Below, one piece after another: positions 11,824-21,881 of a stretch of DNA of 54,820 bases; the stretch's first letter is position 1; the number at the start of each line of letters is the position of its first letter. The notes beneath the pieces were generated by a model, which saw only the letters and a program-made list of their open reading frames with translations, was not told the DNA's origin and did not search any database. The position numbers and the translations under genes are program-made. The stretch is from Acrasis kona (Eukaryota; Heterolobosea; Eutetramitea; Acrasida; Acrasidae), in assembly GCA_026419775.2 (NCBI GenBank), contig JAOPGA020001250.1, forward strand, positions 1 to 54,820, written 5' to 3'.

Positions 11824-12593
11824 AACTTACTTTACGCAGCGACACTTCGTAGACAGCCACCGCCAAATCCACCACCAAATCCATTACCAGAAGACCCACA
11901 GTCACCAAATCAACCACCAAACCCACAACTAAATCCTCCATTGGATCCACAACCAATAAACCCACAACTACCAAATCCTCCATTAGATCCACTACCACCA
12001 AATCCTCCATTAAACCCACTACCACCAAATCCAGATCCCCCAGCTGATCCAGAGGAAGAAGAAATATTGCGGAAGAAGAGAGGTGGGCCAAGAAGAAACG
12101 ATTACAAAAATAATGAGCATGAAACAAAAAAGGCCAAGATTCCTGAGGGCTATGTAAAATCATACTACTCAGTTGCATGCCCAGAGAGCCAAAAGGAATT
12201 TTGAATTGATCACAAAAGACTTTTAAGAAAAAGTGTGCATTTGTACATCAAAGAATTCCGACAAAAGCACAAACGGTATCCACAAGAAACAGCGGATAAA
12301 AAGGTTATTTGTAGGAACGTTGGGACAGCTATAGAAAGCGCTCTCACCAACTATAAGGACAAGAACATGAAGAAGCAACGATTGTTAATTCTTGATGTTT
12401 GCAGTAAGATGTGTGCAAAAATAATGAACTCTATGAAGTACCGTTACACCCTGACACACACGAGCATTGGTCAAATCCAGCAAACGCGCCCATGAAAGTA
12501 AATGGAAAATTTAGTGTCAAGGTTGCGGATGAAAGGGAACTTGGTGAAGTAAGCGAAGTGGAAGACTTTGAGGATGAAGATGTAGAACAATAA
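11785..12593 (+). pseudogene. Proline-rich then basic/acidic ORF, broken
   Basis: The first block (to 12204) has about 60 residues of proline-rich repeats of the form NPPLDP / NPLPPNP (DNA 11865-12045). It continues with a basic patch (EEEEILRKKRGGPRRN) and YVKSYYSVACPESQKEF. A second block after a stop reads HLYIKEFRQKHKRYPQETAD-KK, and a third in another frame ends in a strongly acidic tail (EVEDFEDEDVEQ) at 12593. The three blocks follow each other in sensible order, and the last ends with a stop overlapping AATAAA like the live genes here. No splice sites rescue a single frame, so this looks like a recently broken gene. I do not recognise the family, and a mobile-element origin is possible. 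Confidence 0.35.
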
Positions 12594-12719
12594 ATATTAA
12601 TGTCTTTGCATTTATTCTCTCTTTATCAATTAAACACCGATATTAAAACAAACACAATTTGAATAATGTCGCCAGCTTGAGCTGACGAAGGCAGATCTGT
12701 TGTTTGATTGTAGAATTGA

Positions 12720-12930
12720 TTATATAGTTGAACACGACTACGTTCACAATCATGATCGATGTATGATTGCACATATGATCAATTATCAGATGTGATTTAT
12801 GATCCAAAATATAATCGCATTTGAGAGCGTAAGTTTGATATGAAATTTAATCGAAATTATGATCGCAAATATGATCGATTTCAAGATAGGCCAGTGGTTG
12901 ATCGATATTATGATTGACTCCGATCAAAAC
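12720..12930. repeat. Degenerate ATGATCG(C/A)AAT repeat
   Basis: About ten imperfect copies of a short motif around ATGATCG occur at irregular 12-24 bp spacing (for example catgatcgatg, atatgatcaat, ttatgatcgcaa, atatgatcgatt). The core GATC or CGAT is self-complementary. It looks like a decayed minisatellite. There is no coding potential. Confidence 0.5.
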
Positions 12931-13829
12931 AGATTTGCAAAGTTCTTTCGATGGCCAACTCTTTTGAAACTTTCACAGACCCTGTCGCCCAAGTCGATTA
13001 TTTCTATTAAGTTTCGCATGTGAATGCAATGATTGCAGCCGTTCAGTTTTTCACAGACAATACATTCACCGTTCAAACACCCGTTCCACCTAATTTTACA
13101 ATGAAAGATCAGGTCCCGTTATAGCGTTTATGAATACTTTCTTCGTTGCCTGGACGGAAAATTATACTTTATCGTTCGGTGGTGTCGCAATTTGGAGATT
13201 ACACAACCAGAGGCAACAATCCATTCAAGGGTGCACTAACGATATTGTATCTTTATAATAAAATGATGATGATCCACGTTCCATCCAAGTAATTTCCAAC
13301 TTCTCCCATGTGAGGCGAAACCATCTCCAAGAGTCACAGGTTTCTTCCCTAAAATACTAGTCCGCTTGCCTCTTCGAGGGGTCCTCTTTCTGTCATCATT
13401 TACTTTCAATAAGTTTCAATTTTCTTTCAATGGTTCTTTCTTTCACTTTCGTTTCAACAAGGTTGTCTTTCAATGAAAATTATTTTTGGTCAAAATAGTG
13501 AAAGTATTCCGAAAGGCTTTCGAATGCTTTCGATAGGAGCCCTATTGATTACACATGACTTCTGCACAATAAATAAAAACTCGAAGATGTGTTAACAAGT
13601 TGGGAAAGTGCAGGAATCAGCTTATGTGTCAAACCCACCCACCCACCTTGATTGTGATTTCGTCAGAATTACCCAACCAATGTGTGCTGATAGTAAATAT
13701 AAAAAACCCTCAAAATACTGACTTTTATCAACACCTATCCCGTTATGCTGATTTTTTAAAAAATTTTACCCACGCATTAGCTGATTTCGGAGAGACAATC
13801 CCTCGAACAGCCAGACAAGTTCTCCCCCT
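12931..13829. other. No intact gene; coding-like scrap and CTTTC-rich stretch
   Basis: At 12951-13110 the plus strand reads like short protein pieces (MANSFETFTDPVAQ, AAVQFFTDNTFTVQTPVPP) but stops interrupt it and there is no family match. 13400-13510 is rich in CTTTC and CTTTCAAT on the plus strand. The 5' flank of copy B (13560-13829) shares nothing obvious with the flank of copy A. Confidence 0.35.
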
Positions 13830-14149
13830 ACTCTCACTTAACAGAACTTATACGGAGGTTGTCCAACATGGCGCCTACAACCAAGGTAGGAATATAGTTA
13901 AAAAATGTTACTAACAGATGTAGACATGGAGAAACAGGGCAGGCCCAATCAAGATCAAATTTTAGAGGCCTTTAAAGAAAGCCTAAAGAAGGTTGGTGAA
14001 AACCAAGAAAAGACTAATGAAATGATTGGCAAGGCTTACAGCAAGGCTAATGAAGAGATTGGCAAGGCTCACAGGGAGGCTAATGACGCAGTGATAGACT
14101 TGTTTAATAAATTTATTGAACAATAATCTATGGGTTGATTGAATTATGT
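13830..14149 (+). repeat. Duplicated segment, copy B
   Basis: Second copy of the segment at 10769-11150, in direct orientation. It has fewer 11-residue units (two against four) and otherwise matches base for base over most of the 5' half, including the 32-nt intron-like stretch at 13886-13917. Confidence 0.85.
13926..14126 (+). CDS. Small protein with 11-residue amphipathic repeats, copy B
   Basis: A 66-residue paralogue of the ORF at 10865-11131: same N-terminal half (MEKQGRPNQDQILEAFKES), then a diverged linker, two 11-residue units and the same DLFNKFIEQ-type tail. The reading frame survives although the repeat number has changed in exact multiples of 33 bp, which suggests that it is under selection as protein. 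The 32-nt intron-like stretch with TACTAACAG lies just upstream. No promoter can be named. The upstream coding extension (NRTYTEVVQHGAYNQ) is shared with copy A only as far as the breakpoint at 13830. Confidence 0.55.
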   Translation: MEKQGRPNQDQILEAFKESLKKVGENQEKTNEMIGKAYSKANEEIGKAHREANDAVIDLFNKFIEQ

Positions 14150-14394
14150 TTTTTACTCACATATCGTATCAAAAATCATCCGGAGTGAATGCCCACCAGT
14201 TCTGTACAAAGATCCAAATCCAAGACTGTAATAAGGTGCCGTGTTTTGCAGAGAAGTTTAATAGCATGTTTGCGTTCTCTATCACAAACAATACTAACAA
14301 GAGAAAAATGTACACAAGAAAGCAGTTGCCTGCACCGCGAATAGATGATTTAATTCTTGGTATAAAGAATGGCTACTACCTTTATCATGCATGA
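14146..14394 (+). CDS. Doubtful hypothetical ORF
   Basis: 82 codons from an ATG directly after copy B. The composition is protein-like in places (RKQLPAPRIDDLILGIKNGY) but no family is recognised, and there is no intron or paralogue in view. It may be a relic or chance. Confidence 0.15.
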   Translation: MFFTHISYQKSSGVNAHQFCTKIQIQDCNKVPCFAEKFNSMFAFSITNNTNKRKMYTRKQLPAPRIDDLILGIKNGYYLYHA

Positions 14395-15000
14395 CTTCCA
14401 CCCCAACAACACAAACACAAGATGACAAATGTTTCCATGGAATTGCTTGGAATTAATTATGTTAGTATCTCAAAGTTAAAGTGCTTGAGCATCACAACCC
14501 AAACTTTCAGCGTTGGGTCGGGCGCTTATAGATTTTATACTCTGCCAAGTTAAGTTAAAAATTTGTTTCATTTCTTATTACTTTGTCTCATTGAATTCTA
14601 TTCTTTGTGTTTGTTGTTTGTGCTTCAAATTTGTATTCATAGTTAAGAGGTTTGAGGACCACTACCCGTGTTTTAGCACTTCGGATAGGCGCTCATGGCC
14701 GTAGTTTAAGTGCATATTTTTAACGTGATTGTTTGCACCATAATTTTAATAGCACTTTGATGAGTGATATCACCAACATTAAGAGACCAACGGATGTTGA
14801 ATCATTACAACTTCACATGCCAACAATGATAGTGATATATAAGTTTGAATGTAATTTTATTTGTGTCTAAATAATAAGGATGTAGGTATTTATTGTTTAT
14901 TTAATTACTATACAGACTTGTGGCGCATCCAATAAGGCGCCTATTTTAAAACGAAGAAGATTGCCGCTCAAGATGTGGGATTCTAGACAATCACAATTAA
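14395..15000. other. Intergenic, nothing recognised
   Basis: About 600 bases, AT-rich, without a supported ORF, tRNA box or repeat. It lies downstream of the minus-strand gene ending at 15001 and must contain that gene's 3' end signals. Confidence 0.4.
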
Positions 15001-15856
15001 CTATTCATACTGAACAACGGGCTGTGTTGTAGTTTTTGTGAATTTCATCTTTTTTGTCTTATTTTTCAAAGTCTCTAAATTCTTCGCAATTTTACTTTGA
15101 TCGATAAAGATTTCATCCTGCTCGTGCAAATATAAATTCGATTGTAACTTTTGTTTAGCCTTTGTGGGTGATGAAGGAAGCCAGCCTCTTTCATCACCTA
15201 CTCGCTTTTTAATGCTGTCTCTCTTCTCTTTGCATTCCAGTTCTCTGGTAAGGTAGAATGGACTATCTCTATTTAGAAATGATGGTGGCTGTACAGTTAG
15301 TAAAGAAGCTTTTTTGATTGGCGACTTTGAAATTTGATAGTTATGATCATCGTACCTTCTATCCCAAGGTAAGGAAAGGGAACTACAAGCTCTAGGCCTT
15401 GTTATTAAAAGATCGTTGTTTGAATACATGAAAATTGAATTAGAGCTTTTGTTAGGCTGAGTTCTATTTTGTGTTATAATTAGAAAATTTTTCTACTTAC
15501 GCAGAAGCGTCTAAGGTTTGTGAGCTTTGTTCTTGCTCTGTTTCTAGTGAACCTTCAATTGCATTGGATAATTCTATTTCACTTGATATTGGCGGTACGG
15601 AACACGAACGGTTCTTGTTGGGACCAGTTGGTTTTTCATATGGATTGCTTTTAATTTTTTTTGGTATAAATGACTTTAAATAAACTGCATTTTCTTCTTT
15701 CAAAGCTGTACTAAATTTCAAATTCTCTTTCGCTTCTCTTCGTTTATTTTTGAGTTTTTCGAGGTATCCTTCAATCTCTGAATTGTACTGAAGGGTGTTA
15801 TGTTTATCCAAATAACTAGATTCTCGAGTGTATTCACCACTTCTTGGTGCTGGCAT
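15001..15856 (-). CDS. Unknown charged protein, two exons
   Basis: Exon 1 (15856-15501) and exon 2 (15445-15001) are joined by a 55-nt intron (15500-15446; GTAAGT, CCTAAC branch-like site, AAAAG) that keeps the frame across DASA-SNSIFMYSNN, giving 266 residues. The ATG of MPAPRSGEYTRE is chosen because upstream codons run antisense into the Dicer gene. The protein is Lys/Glu-rich with helical stretches (SEIEGYLEKLKNKRREAKEN; RELECKEKRDSIKKRVGDER) and Ser/Pro linkers, and has no signal peptide or membrane span. Such composition is common in axonemal and cytoskeletal proteins, but I do not recognise a family. It is divergent from Dicer with almost no space between the two starts. Confidence 0.65.
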
Positions 15857-15960
15857 CAGTCTATAGTTAGCATGAGTGCACAAAATCCAGGTCGATACCT
15901 TACAAACCGCGGGAATAAACAGATGATTGTTGTAAACGGAATGAAAAAGATTAGTCAACG

Positions 15961-18900
15961 ATGTCATGGGACTCATCTGTTCATGACAAGAACATTATCA
16001 TCATTGGTGACATCTACACGAGGAAGAATTACTTGACGTCATACATTCATCAAAATACTCCAAACGAATCGCACAAAAAGTTGTTCATACTATCCACAAG
16101 CAAGGAAAAAGTTCTAAATTACGCTGATTCTATAATGGAGCACGCGAATAACCACTGCATAAGTGTATATACTGGAAGTGAAGCTAAAGTAGATGTTGTA
16201 AAGACCATGTACGCCCCAATGTTGAAGAAAATCAAATTCGCAATGAAAAGCAGTTTGGAATCATGGGTCGAACAAATCAACAACAATGATATACTACTGA
16301 CCATAGCCCCACTTTTTCAAGAAGCACTGTCTAAAGGATTAATTCCTATCGAAAAAATCAAAGCAGTCATTATAGACGAATCTAATAATTGTGTGGGGAA
16401 CCACCCATACAACAGGATACTCGCTAATATTGCAAGTCTGAGTAAAGATCAGCAACCAAGAATAGTGGGTCTCGCCGCAATACCTGCTTCAGTCGATGTC
16501 TCAAGATGGAAAAGTAACATGTTATGCGAAGAAATCATTGAGCAGCAGCAACAAATTTCAGTTACAGACTTTGATAAGAGCGTAGTCCTGAACAAACTAG
16601 ATGACATTGAGTGCTTCATTTATTCATTTGGCGCTTCGGGAGACGTTTCACATGTACTTTATAAAATCTTCTCATCCATGACTACATTGAATCCTAGAGT
16701 AATGTTCGTAGCACAAACTCCAATCCTTGTACAAAAGCATTATACAGCCACTCAAGAAACACACCCTGAACTGACATGTCACTGTGTGTCAAGTGCAAAG
16801 AGCAAAGAAACTTTAAATAAAATACCATTACAACAAGTTGTTCAAGAATTTAAAGATCAAAAGTGCAATGTTGTTTTCAGCACTGACATTTTTAATTCTG
16901 ATTTGCTACCATTGTGTGATGCTTTGATTTTCTCTGACCGAATAAGCTACACGAGAACACTTTCAAAACTGAAGGAGTTCAATTCAAGAATAATTGTCAT
17001 GGTAGATAGAGACAACAAACCTGATCTCAAGTGGTCAACTAATCCACAACGCACAAACACACAACCCACGCCAACGGCATCAACTCCGAAACCACCTCAA
17101 ATCAACAAATCAACAAGAAACAAACCAAGTATACTTTATTGTACGCATGAAGAGTTCAGAGAACAAGCTATCAATGAGGGACTTTACCTCCACTTCATCA
17201 CATCAACCGACACACACGATCCAACAAGAGTGGGTTTCTTAACACATCAACAACTTCCGCTGGATGATCTACAACCAATGGTACTTTTAAACGCAAAAAA
17301 CAAATCAGCCACAATGGAATCGATCAGAGTTGGCTCTAAATTGACTTTTAGCAACATTCAATATCATCAGCTAGAAATGTGTCACAAGATGCTACTTTCC
17401 ATTTGTTTGAATGTAAACATACCCATCCAAGACATTATCAATCCCAACATCTCTAATAAACATTATTTATATGTACCGCTCAATGAGTGTAAAACAAATA
17501 TTGATTTTGATTCTGTGTTAATGCTTGTTGACATGTACAATCTAAATAGATTGGATTTCAAATCAAACATCTCTAACCCGACTACTCTTGGGATCAAAGA
17601 TGTGACCCTCCTTGAACAAATTGAACCAGTCAACCAACACATTGCCATCCCACGTTATGGACAAGACCCAAAACTTTACGGCTCCCTCTCCAAAAATATT
17701 TATCTCATAGAAGGCGCCAGACCAGACTTGAACGAAGATTCCAAAATACATCATTACGAAAATTCGCCCACATTCAAACAATACTTTCAAAAGAAGCACG
17801 GGTTGGAGACGAAGCCACACGCTCAAATTATCCTTGATGCCCATCCTATTCGAAAAAGCATTAATGGTCTTAACGCTAACCTCTCAGAGCCAGTCAGGGA
17901 GATTTTACCTCAACATGTTTGTTCACAATTTGTAATCTTTTATCCGATCGCCCATTTGTTCAGAAGCATGGTCATGATGCCTTGTTATATGTGGAGTTTA
18001 GAGATGAATTTGATTGCATCAGAATTATCAAGCGTTCTACAAAATGAATTGTGCATTTACAATTCACAAAACAATAAAATATTTACTGGTCTCATTTTTA
18101 CAGCACTGACAAGCAAATCATCACATTTGTCCCAAAACTATCAAGTGTTAGAATTTCTTGGTGATGATTTGTTCAAATTAATCACATGTTGGTCGCTCTA
18201 CAATAACAATCATTTATTGTCGCAGGGTAAAATGACACAACAAAAGAGTAATTTAGTTTCTAATCACCACTTTGCAAATTTAGCACTTGATGTGAATTTG
18301 CATCAATACATACTTGCTGATAATGCTTCTCAGATGAACTACTCTCCTCCTTATCTGGCATCATCTCCTAGTTGCATTTCTGTTATAATGGGCCAAGAAG
18401 AACACAAATCTACTTGTAGTACATTTGATCATTTGATTCTGTACGAAAAAAATGTAGCAGATGTTGTAGAAGCTATTATGGGTGCCATTTATGTGGTTGG
18501 TGGCTTGCGTTCTTGTTGTGAATTTATTCATTACATTCACATGCAATCTGATATAAATTTAGAACTGATACAAAATAATGGTCATGTTCTGGACCATGTA
18601 TCCATGTGGGAATTTCATCAAACGGATGAAATTTTGAATGTTGATGATGATTTTTGTAAAACTTGTTTGAAGGGTAGATATAAGTTTAAAAACTATGAAT
18701 TATTGAAGAGTGCATTGATGCCTGGAAATTTGATTTTTGAAAGATTGGAATTTATTGGTGACGCCATTCTTGATTTTATTGCCACTGTTTTATTAATAAA
18801 AAGTATTGCTCAAGATTCCACTCCGGGTATCTTGACCAATCTACGTTCTACTGCTACTTGTAATTATACATTTTCAATTCTGTGCATTCGGTTCCAATTT

Positions 18901-19395
18901 GTGAAATACATTGGACCACATTCACATCTTGATAAGATTAATAAATTTAAAATCAACCATTCTGATGCATTTGATGATCCTGAGTGGTATCCATTAGGTC
19001 CAAGTGAGGAAGGTCCTAAAATCTTGGGCGATGTATTTGAGGCTATTGCCGGTGCTGTTTTCATTGATTCTGGTGGAGATTTGAATGCTGTAGCAAATGC
19101 ATTTCTGGAATGGGTTGATTTGATTCGATTCAAATTGAGACCTGAAACATTTATGCATCACCCGGTAACCAAATTAATGATCATGTGTCAAGACGAGAAA
19201 TGCAGATTCAACTCCTTTGAGTATGATTCAAACGAGGAAATTAAATCTGCAAAATTTATTGTGCATGGAAGAGGTGTTGGATTTGGAAGTGGTCATAACA
19301 AGAAGAATGCAAGAAGAGAAGCAAGTGTGGACGCCTTGAGGGTTATTGAACAAGATGCGGTCAAGTTTTGGAAGATTTGTAATTGTTCAGATTAA
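15961..19395 (+). CDS. DCL: Dicer-like ribonuclease III with degenerate helicase
   Basis: Dicer cuts double-stranded RNA into small RNAs. Order seen in 1,144 residues: a helicase-like N-terminus (1-400), platform/PAZ (about 560-680; PTFKQYFQKKHGLETKPHAQ), RNase IIIa (about 730; VLEFLGDD, later VADVVEAIMGA), RNase IIIb (about 927; RLEFIGDAILDF, later GDVFEAIAGAVF), and a dsRBD-like end (GSGHNKKNARREASVDAL). Both RNase III sites keep their Glu/Asp metal ligands. The helicase does not keep its motifs. The Walker A place reads IIIIGDIYTRKNY with no GKT, and the DECH box is replaced by IDESNN (about 136), although the flanking HPYNRIL and PRIVGLAAIP survive. An in-frame stop lies before this ATG. 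A 23-nt GT-AG stretch (15932-15954) could join an upstream ATG at 15872 in phase and add PGRYLTNRGNKQMIV, which looks like a helicase start; that intron would be unusually short. Confidence 0.9.
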   Translation: MSWDSSVHDKNIIIIGDIYTRKNYLTSYIHQNTPNESHKKLFILSTSKEKVLNYADSIMEHANNHCISVYTGSEAKVDVVKTMYAPMLKKIKFAMKSSLESWVEQINNNDILLTIAPLFQEALSKGLIPIEKIKAVIIDESNNCVGNHPYNRILANIASLSKDQQPRIVGLAAIPASVDVSRWKSNMLCEEIIEQQQQISVTDFDKSVVLNKLDDIECFIYSFGASGDVSHVLYKIFSSMTTLNPRVMFVAQTPILVQKHYTATQETHPELTCHCVSSAKSKETLNKIPLQQVVQEFKDQKCNVVFSTDIFNSDLLPLCDALIFSDRISYTRTLSKLKEFNSRIIVMVDRDNKPDLKWSTNPQRTNTQPTPTASTPKPPQINKSTRNKPSILYCTHEEFREQAINEGLYLHFITSTDTHDPTRVGFLTHQQLPLDDLQPMVLLNAKNKSATMESIRVGSKLTFSNIQYHQLEMCHKMLLSICLNVNIPIQDIINPNISNKHYLYVPLNECKTNIDFDSVLMLVDMYNLNRLDFKSNISNPTTLGIKDVTLLEQIEPVNQHIAIPRYGQDPKLYGSLSKNIYLIEGARPDLNEDSKIHHYENSPTFKQYFQKKHGLETKPHAQIILDAHPIRKSINGLNANLSEPVREILPQHVCSQFVIFYPIAHLFRSMVMMPCYMWSLEMNLIASELSSVLQNELCIYNSQNNKIFTGLIFTALTSKSSHLSQNYQVLEFLGDDLFKLITCWSLYNNNHLLSQGKMTQQKSNLVSNHHFANLALDVNLHQYILADNASQMNYSPPYLASSPSCISVIMGQEEHKSTCSTFDHLILYEKNVADVVEAIMGAIYVVGGLRSCCEFIHYIHMQSDINLELIQNNGHVLDHVSMWEFHQTDEILNVDDDFCKTCLKGRYKFKNYELLKSALMPGNLIFERLEFIGDAILDFIATVLLIKSIAQDSTPGILTNLRSTATCNYTFSILCIRFQFVKYIGPHSHLDKINKFKINHSDAFDDPEWYPLGPSEEGPKILGDVFEAIAGAVFIDSGGDLNAVANAFLEWVDLIRFKLRPETFMHHPVTKLMIMCQDEKCRFNSFEYDSNEEIKSAKFIVHGRGVGFGSGHNKKNARREASVDALRVIEQDAVKFWKICNCSD

Positions 19396-19969
19396 AAATA
19401 ATTTTTCAGTATTGTATGTCAAAGTAGTATTTGAGTGTCGAATTGAAATTTAGAATTTTCTATGAATGCATCATTATATTTGTGGTCAACAATTGGTTTT
19501 GATTGAAACAATCACTGGCTTCTTCCATCTAACCAGTTCTCAAATAGAGTTGTTCGATATGCTCAGCAAGAAACTTTGGGTTGATTCGATTCTGTTACAA
19601 TTTATACTACTAGAACAGTACTGACCACTGGCCGATAGTATCGGTATGTAATACCCATAATACCTGTATGGATAATAGGTAAACAATGGCTGATACTGTC
19701 CTCTGCTACTTGAGTAAACGGTAAATGACTTGGTCATCTGATATGGTACGTGGATAGCTCTGAAGTTTGGTCAGCAATACCAGTAATTAAGAAACATTGG
19801 TATAGTGCCATGCCCCCTAAATGGTTTAATGAAAATCATAACCACATTTTCTTCGGTGCCAGACTAATGTAGTTTGTGTCAATTGAAATAGTCTGCGTTA
19901 GATGAATGTGGAGTTTGGAAAGAATTATAAAAAATAACGAATACAAATGTAGTTTCAAATGTACATAAT
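19396..19969. other. Intergenic; one doubtful small ORF
   Basis: Between the ends of the Dicer gene and the minus-strand actobindin-like gene. A 65-codon minus ORF (19737-19540) rich in Tyr and Ser (YYPYRYYGYYIP) starts with ATG but has no family resemblance; I do not call it. Nothing else is evident. Confidence 0.35.
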
Positions 19970-20191
19970 TTACTTCTCTTTTTGGTCCTCAATGAATGCT
20001 TGTTTAACGACTGGAGACAATCCACCCTCTGGTGCGTCAACGTGGTTGAGGGCGTGTTGCTTCTTTAGTTCAAATTGTATCTTGGCCTGCGCTAATGCGG
20101 GGTCGACAGAGGGAGCATCGGTATGCTTCAAGTTTGCACCGTGTTGGATCTCTTCAAGTAATTTTCCATCAACGTGTTTTTCTTCAGGCAT
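19970..20191 (-). CDS. Actobindin-like WH2/beta-thymosin actin-binding protein
   Basis: A 73-residue protein. Near the N-terminus LLEEIQHGANLKHTD-APSVDP matches the WH2 pattern (LL..I..G..LKHT) in the form seen in amoeba actobindins, where LK(H/K)xxT contacts actin. A second, weaker unit follows (FELKKQHALNHVDAPEGG, then SPVVKQAFIEDQKE), as in beta-thymosin repeats. Proteins of this family bind G-actin in the cytoplasm and limit nucleation. Single exon with an ATG in good context. The length agrees with two-repeat actobindins (about 90 residues). The second repeat has lost the LK-x-T core (LNHVD), so it may bind weakly; that is inference. Confidence 0.7.
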   Translation of the reverse strand: MPEEKHVDGKLLEEIQHGANLKHTDAPSVDPALAQAKIQFELKKQHALNHVDAPEGGLSPVVKQAFIEDQKEK

Positions 20192-21097
20192 GGTTGTTGT
20201 TTTTTGTTTGTATATTTACTATGTTCTAAATCCAATCTTTTTAAAACTGATTGATCATTTTTTTTGCCAATGAAAATAAAGAACTTACAAATTGTATACT
20301 GGACCATGGACCTTATTAGGAAATTGACGTGTGTCACTCAACTGTCGCAGTGCCAACATGATAAGGTCTAAAAACTATTGAAGAATCGAAATACATTGTT
20401 TATACATAAAGCTTTATGCTATATTAAATTTATCTATCTAACTATAAGAGTTAGATCACTAAGCCCCTGCACATTAAAGGCATTTTCCCAGAGGAACCAT
20501 CAAAATCATCAACCGCGACTATTCTAGTGGGATATAATTAAAGAAGTGATTAATAATAAAACATCAGTTTAGTTCTTTCAAAAAACAGAAGACTTGAACA
20601 ACTATAACTTAATACCTTTATTGAACACTCATAAGTCCCTCCACAACTAACTTTACAGATTGGGGCAACTTGACAATTACTTCAGCTATGTCTATTTTTT
20701 GTGGAGAACTATCACCCATCCTCAGAAGGCCAGACTTGTACAGTATTATAATTCCAAGCGACTCATAGTCTAACTAGAAATCAATTAGGGCAGTTAGATC
20801 GCTATCGAAGGTTATATAATGTCGCAGTGAACAAGTCCAGCTTGGTGTACTGCACTATAAAAATTCTTTTTTACTTTCATGGTTTCGTCAAAACTATTAT
20901 ATTTAAACTTCCAATCGCATTTGGTATCTATATACATCTATCCTTTCTGCGTATGTTGTACATCTGTTTATCAAAATCTTAATTAGTGGATTTGTTTAAT
21001 CATCAACGATAAAAAATTTCAATTATTAATCGTAATAAACATCTCCTCACCTTGTTTGTTCGTTGGACAACCATGCGGATGATTGCGAATAATCAAC
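20192..21097. other. Intergenic, 900 bases, nothing recognised
   Basis: Divergent promoter region between the actobindin-like gene and the phosphoribosyltransferase. AT-rich with scattered stops in all frames. I see no RNA gene, no clear repeat and no conserved ORF. Confidence 0.4.
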
Positions 21098-21669
21098 ATG
21101 AGCAAGCAATACATCACATACAATCAAATTCACAAGTTGTGTGCCGAGTCTGCAAATAAAATTTTAAGTTCAGACTTTACACCAGACGTGATATTGGCGA
21201 TTGGAGGTGGTGGATACATTCCAGGTACAATTAAAATACATAATATCTAACATTTTTAGCAAGAATATTGAGAACCTTCCTTAAAGTACCAATCAAATCA
21301 GTTTCATTAGAGCTTTATGATGATATTACCGATAAAATGGGCGACAGCGTATTGATCAAGCAGTGGTGCTCTAATGATGACATTGAAGGAAAGAATGTGC
21401 TCATTGTTGATGAAGTAGACGATACAAGGTCCACTCTATACACCTGCGTTGAGAAGGTTTTGGAGTCTAAACCAAAGAAAGTTGGAGCATTTGTATTGTA
21501 TAACAAATTGAAAAACAAGCACAAAGGAAATCATTGGGACAACGAAAAAGCGGAAAAGGACCACGTCAATGTAGATCATTATTTGGTTGGAGCCGAAGTA
21601 GACGATGTTTGGTTGGTTTACCCATGGGAAGCTCTAGACATTGACGAGCATAACAGCAAGGCGCAATAA
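21098..21669 (+). CDS. Xanthine/hypoxanthine-type phosphoribosyltransferase
   Basis: Purine salvage enzyme of the type I phosphoribosyltransferase fold: base + PRPP gives nucleotide + pyrophosphate. Exon 1 (21098-21224) starts MSKQYITYNQIHKLCAES; a 35-nt intron (21225-21259, with CTAAC before the AG) gives the in-phase junction YIP-A-RILRTF. The total is 178 residues. The PRPP loop is VLIVDEVDDTRSTL, the acidic pair and DTR-S/T pattern seen in yeast Xpt1-like and related archaeal enzymes. ILAIGGGGYIPARI provides the first PPi loop, and DVWLVYPWE is the usual C-terminal strand. The preference for xanthine is inferred from similarity to Xpt1. Expected in the cytosol. Confidence 0.8.
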
Positions 21670-21881
21670 ACTTTTTAATTTCATAAACAATCAACTCTTT
21701 TGAATCTTCTCAATGATAGCTTATGAATTCTTCACAAAAGTACACCACTTTGCTGTAGGAAGCACATCTCCACGGTTACAAACTCCAACTTGCCTTCCAG
21801 TTGAGGTCCGCACCATAAAAAGTGAAAACTCGGGAGTTGTTAAAAATAATTTTAAAGTCTCCCTCACAAAAAAACAAAAAC

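Noticed and set aside
14500-14705. A tRNA or other RNA gene around the GC-richer patch
   Set aside because: No A/B box pair, no cloverleaf and no flanking terminator T-run.
15497-15976. Longer N-terminus (MSPMTSLTN...) for the minus-strand gene at 15 kb
   Set aside because: It would run antisense into the Dicer coding region and has a different, low-quality composition; the ATG at 15856 is preferred.
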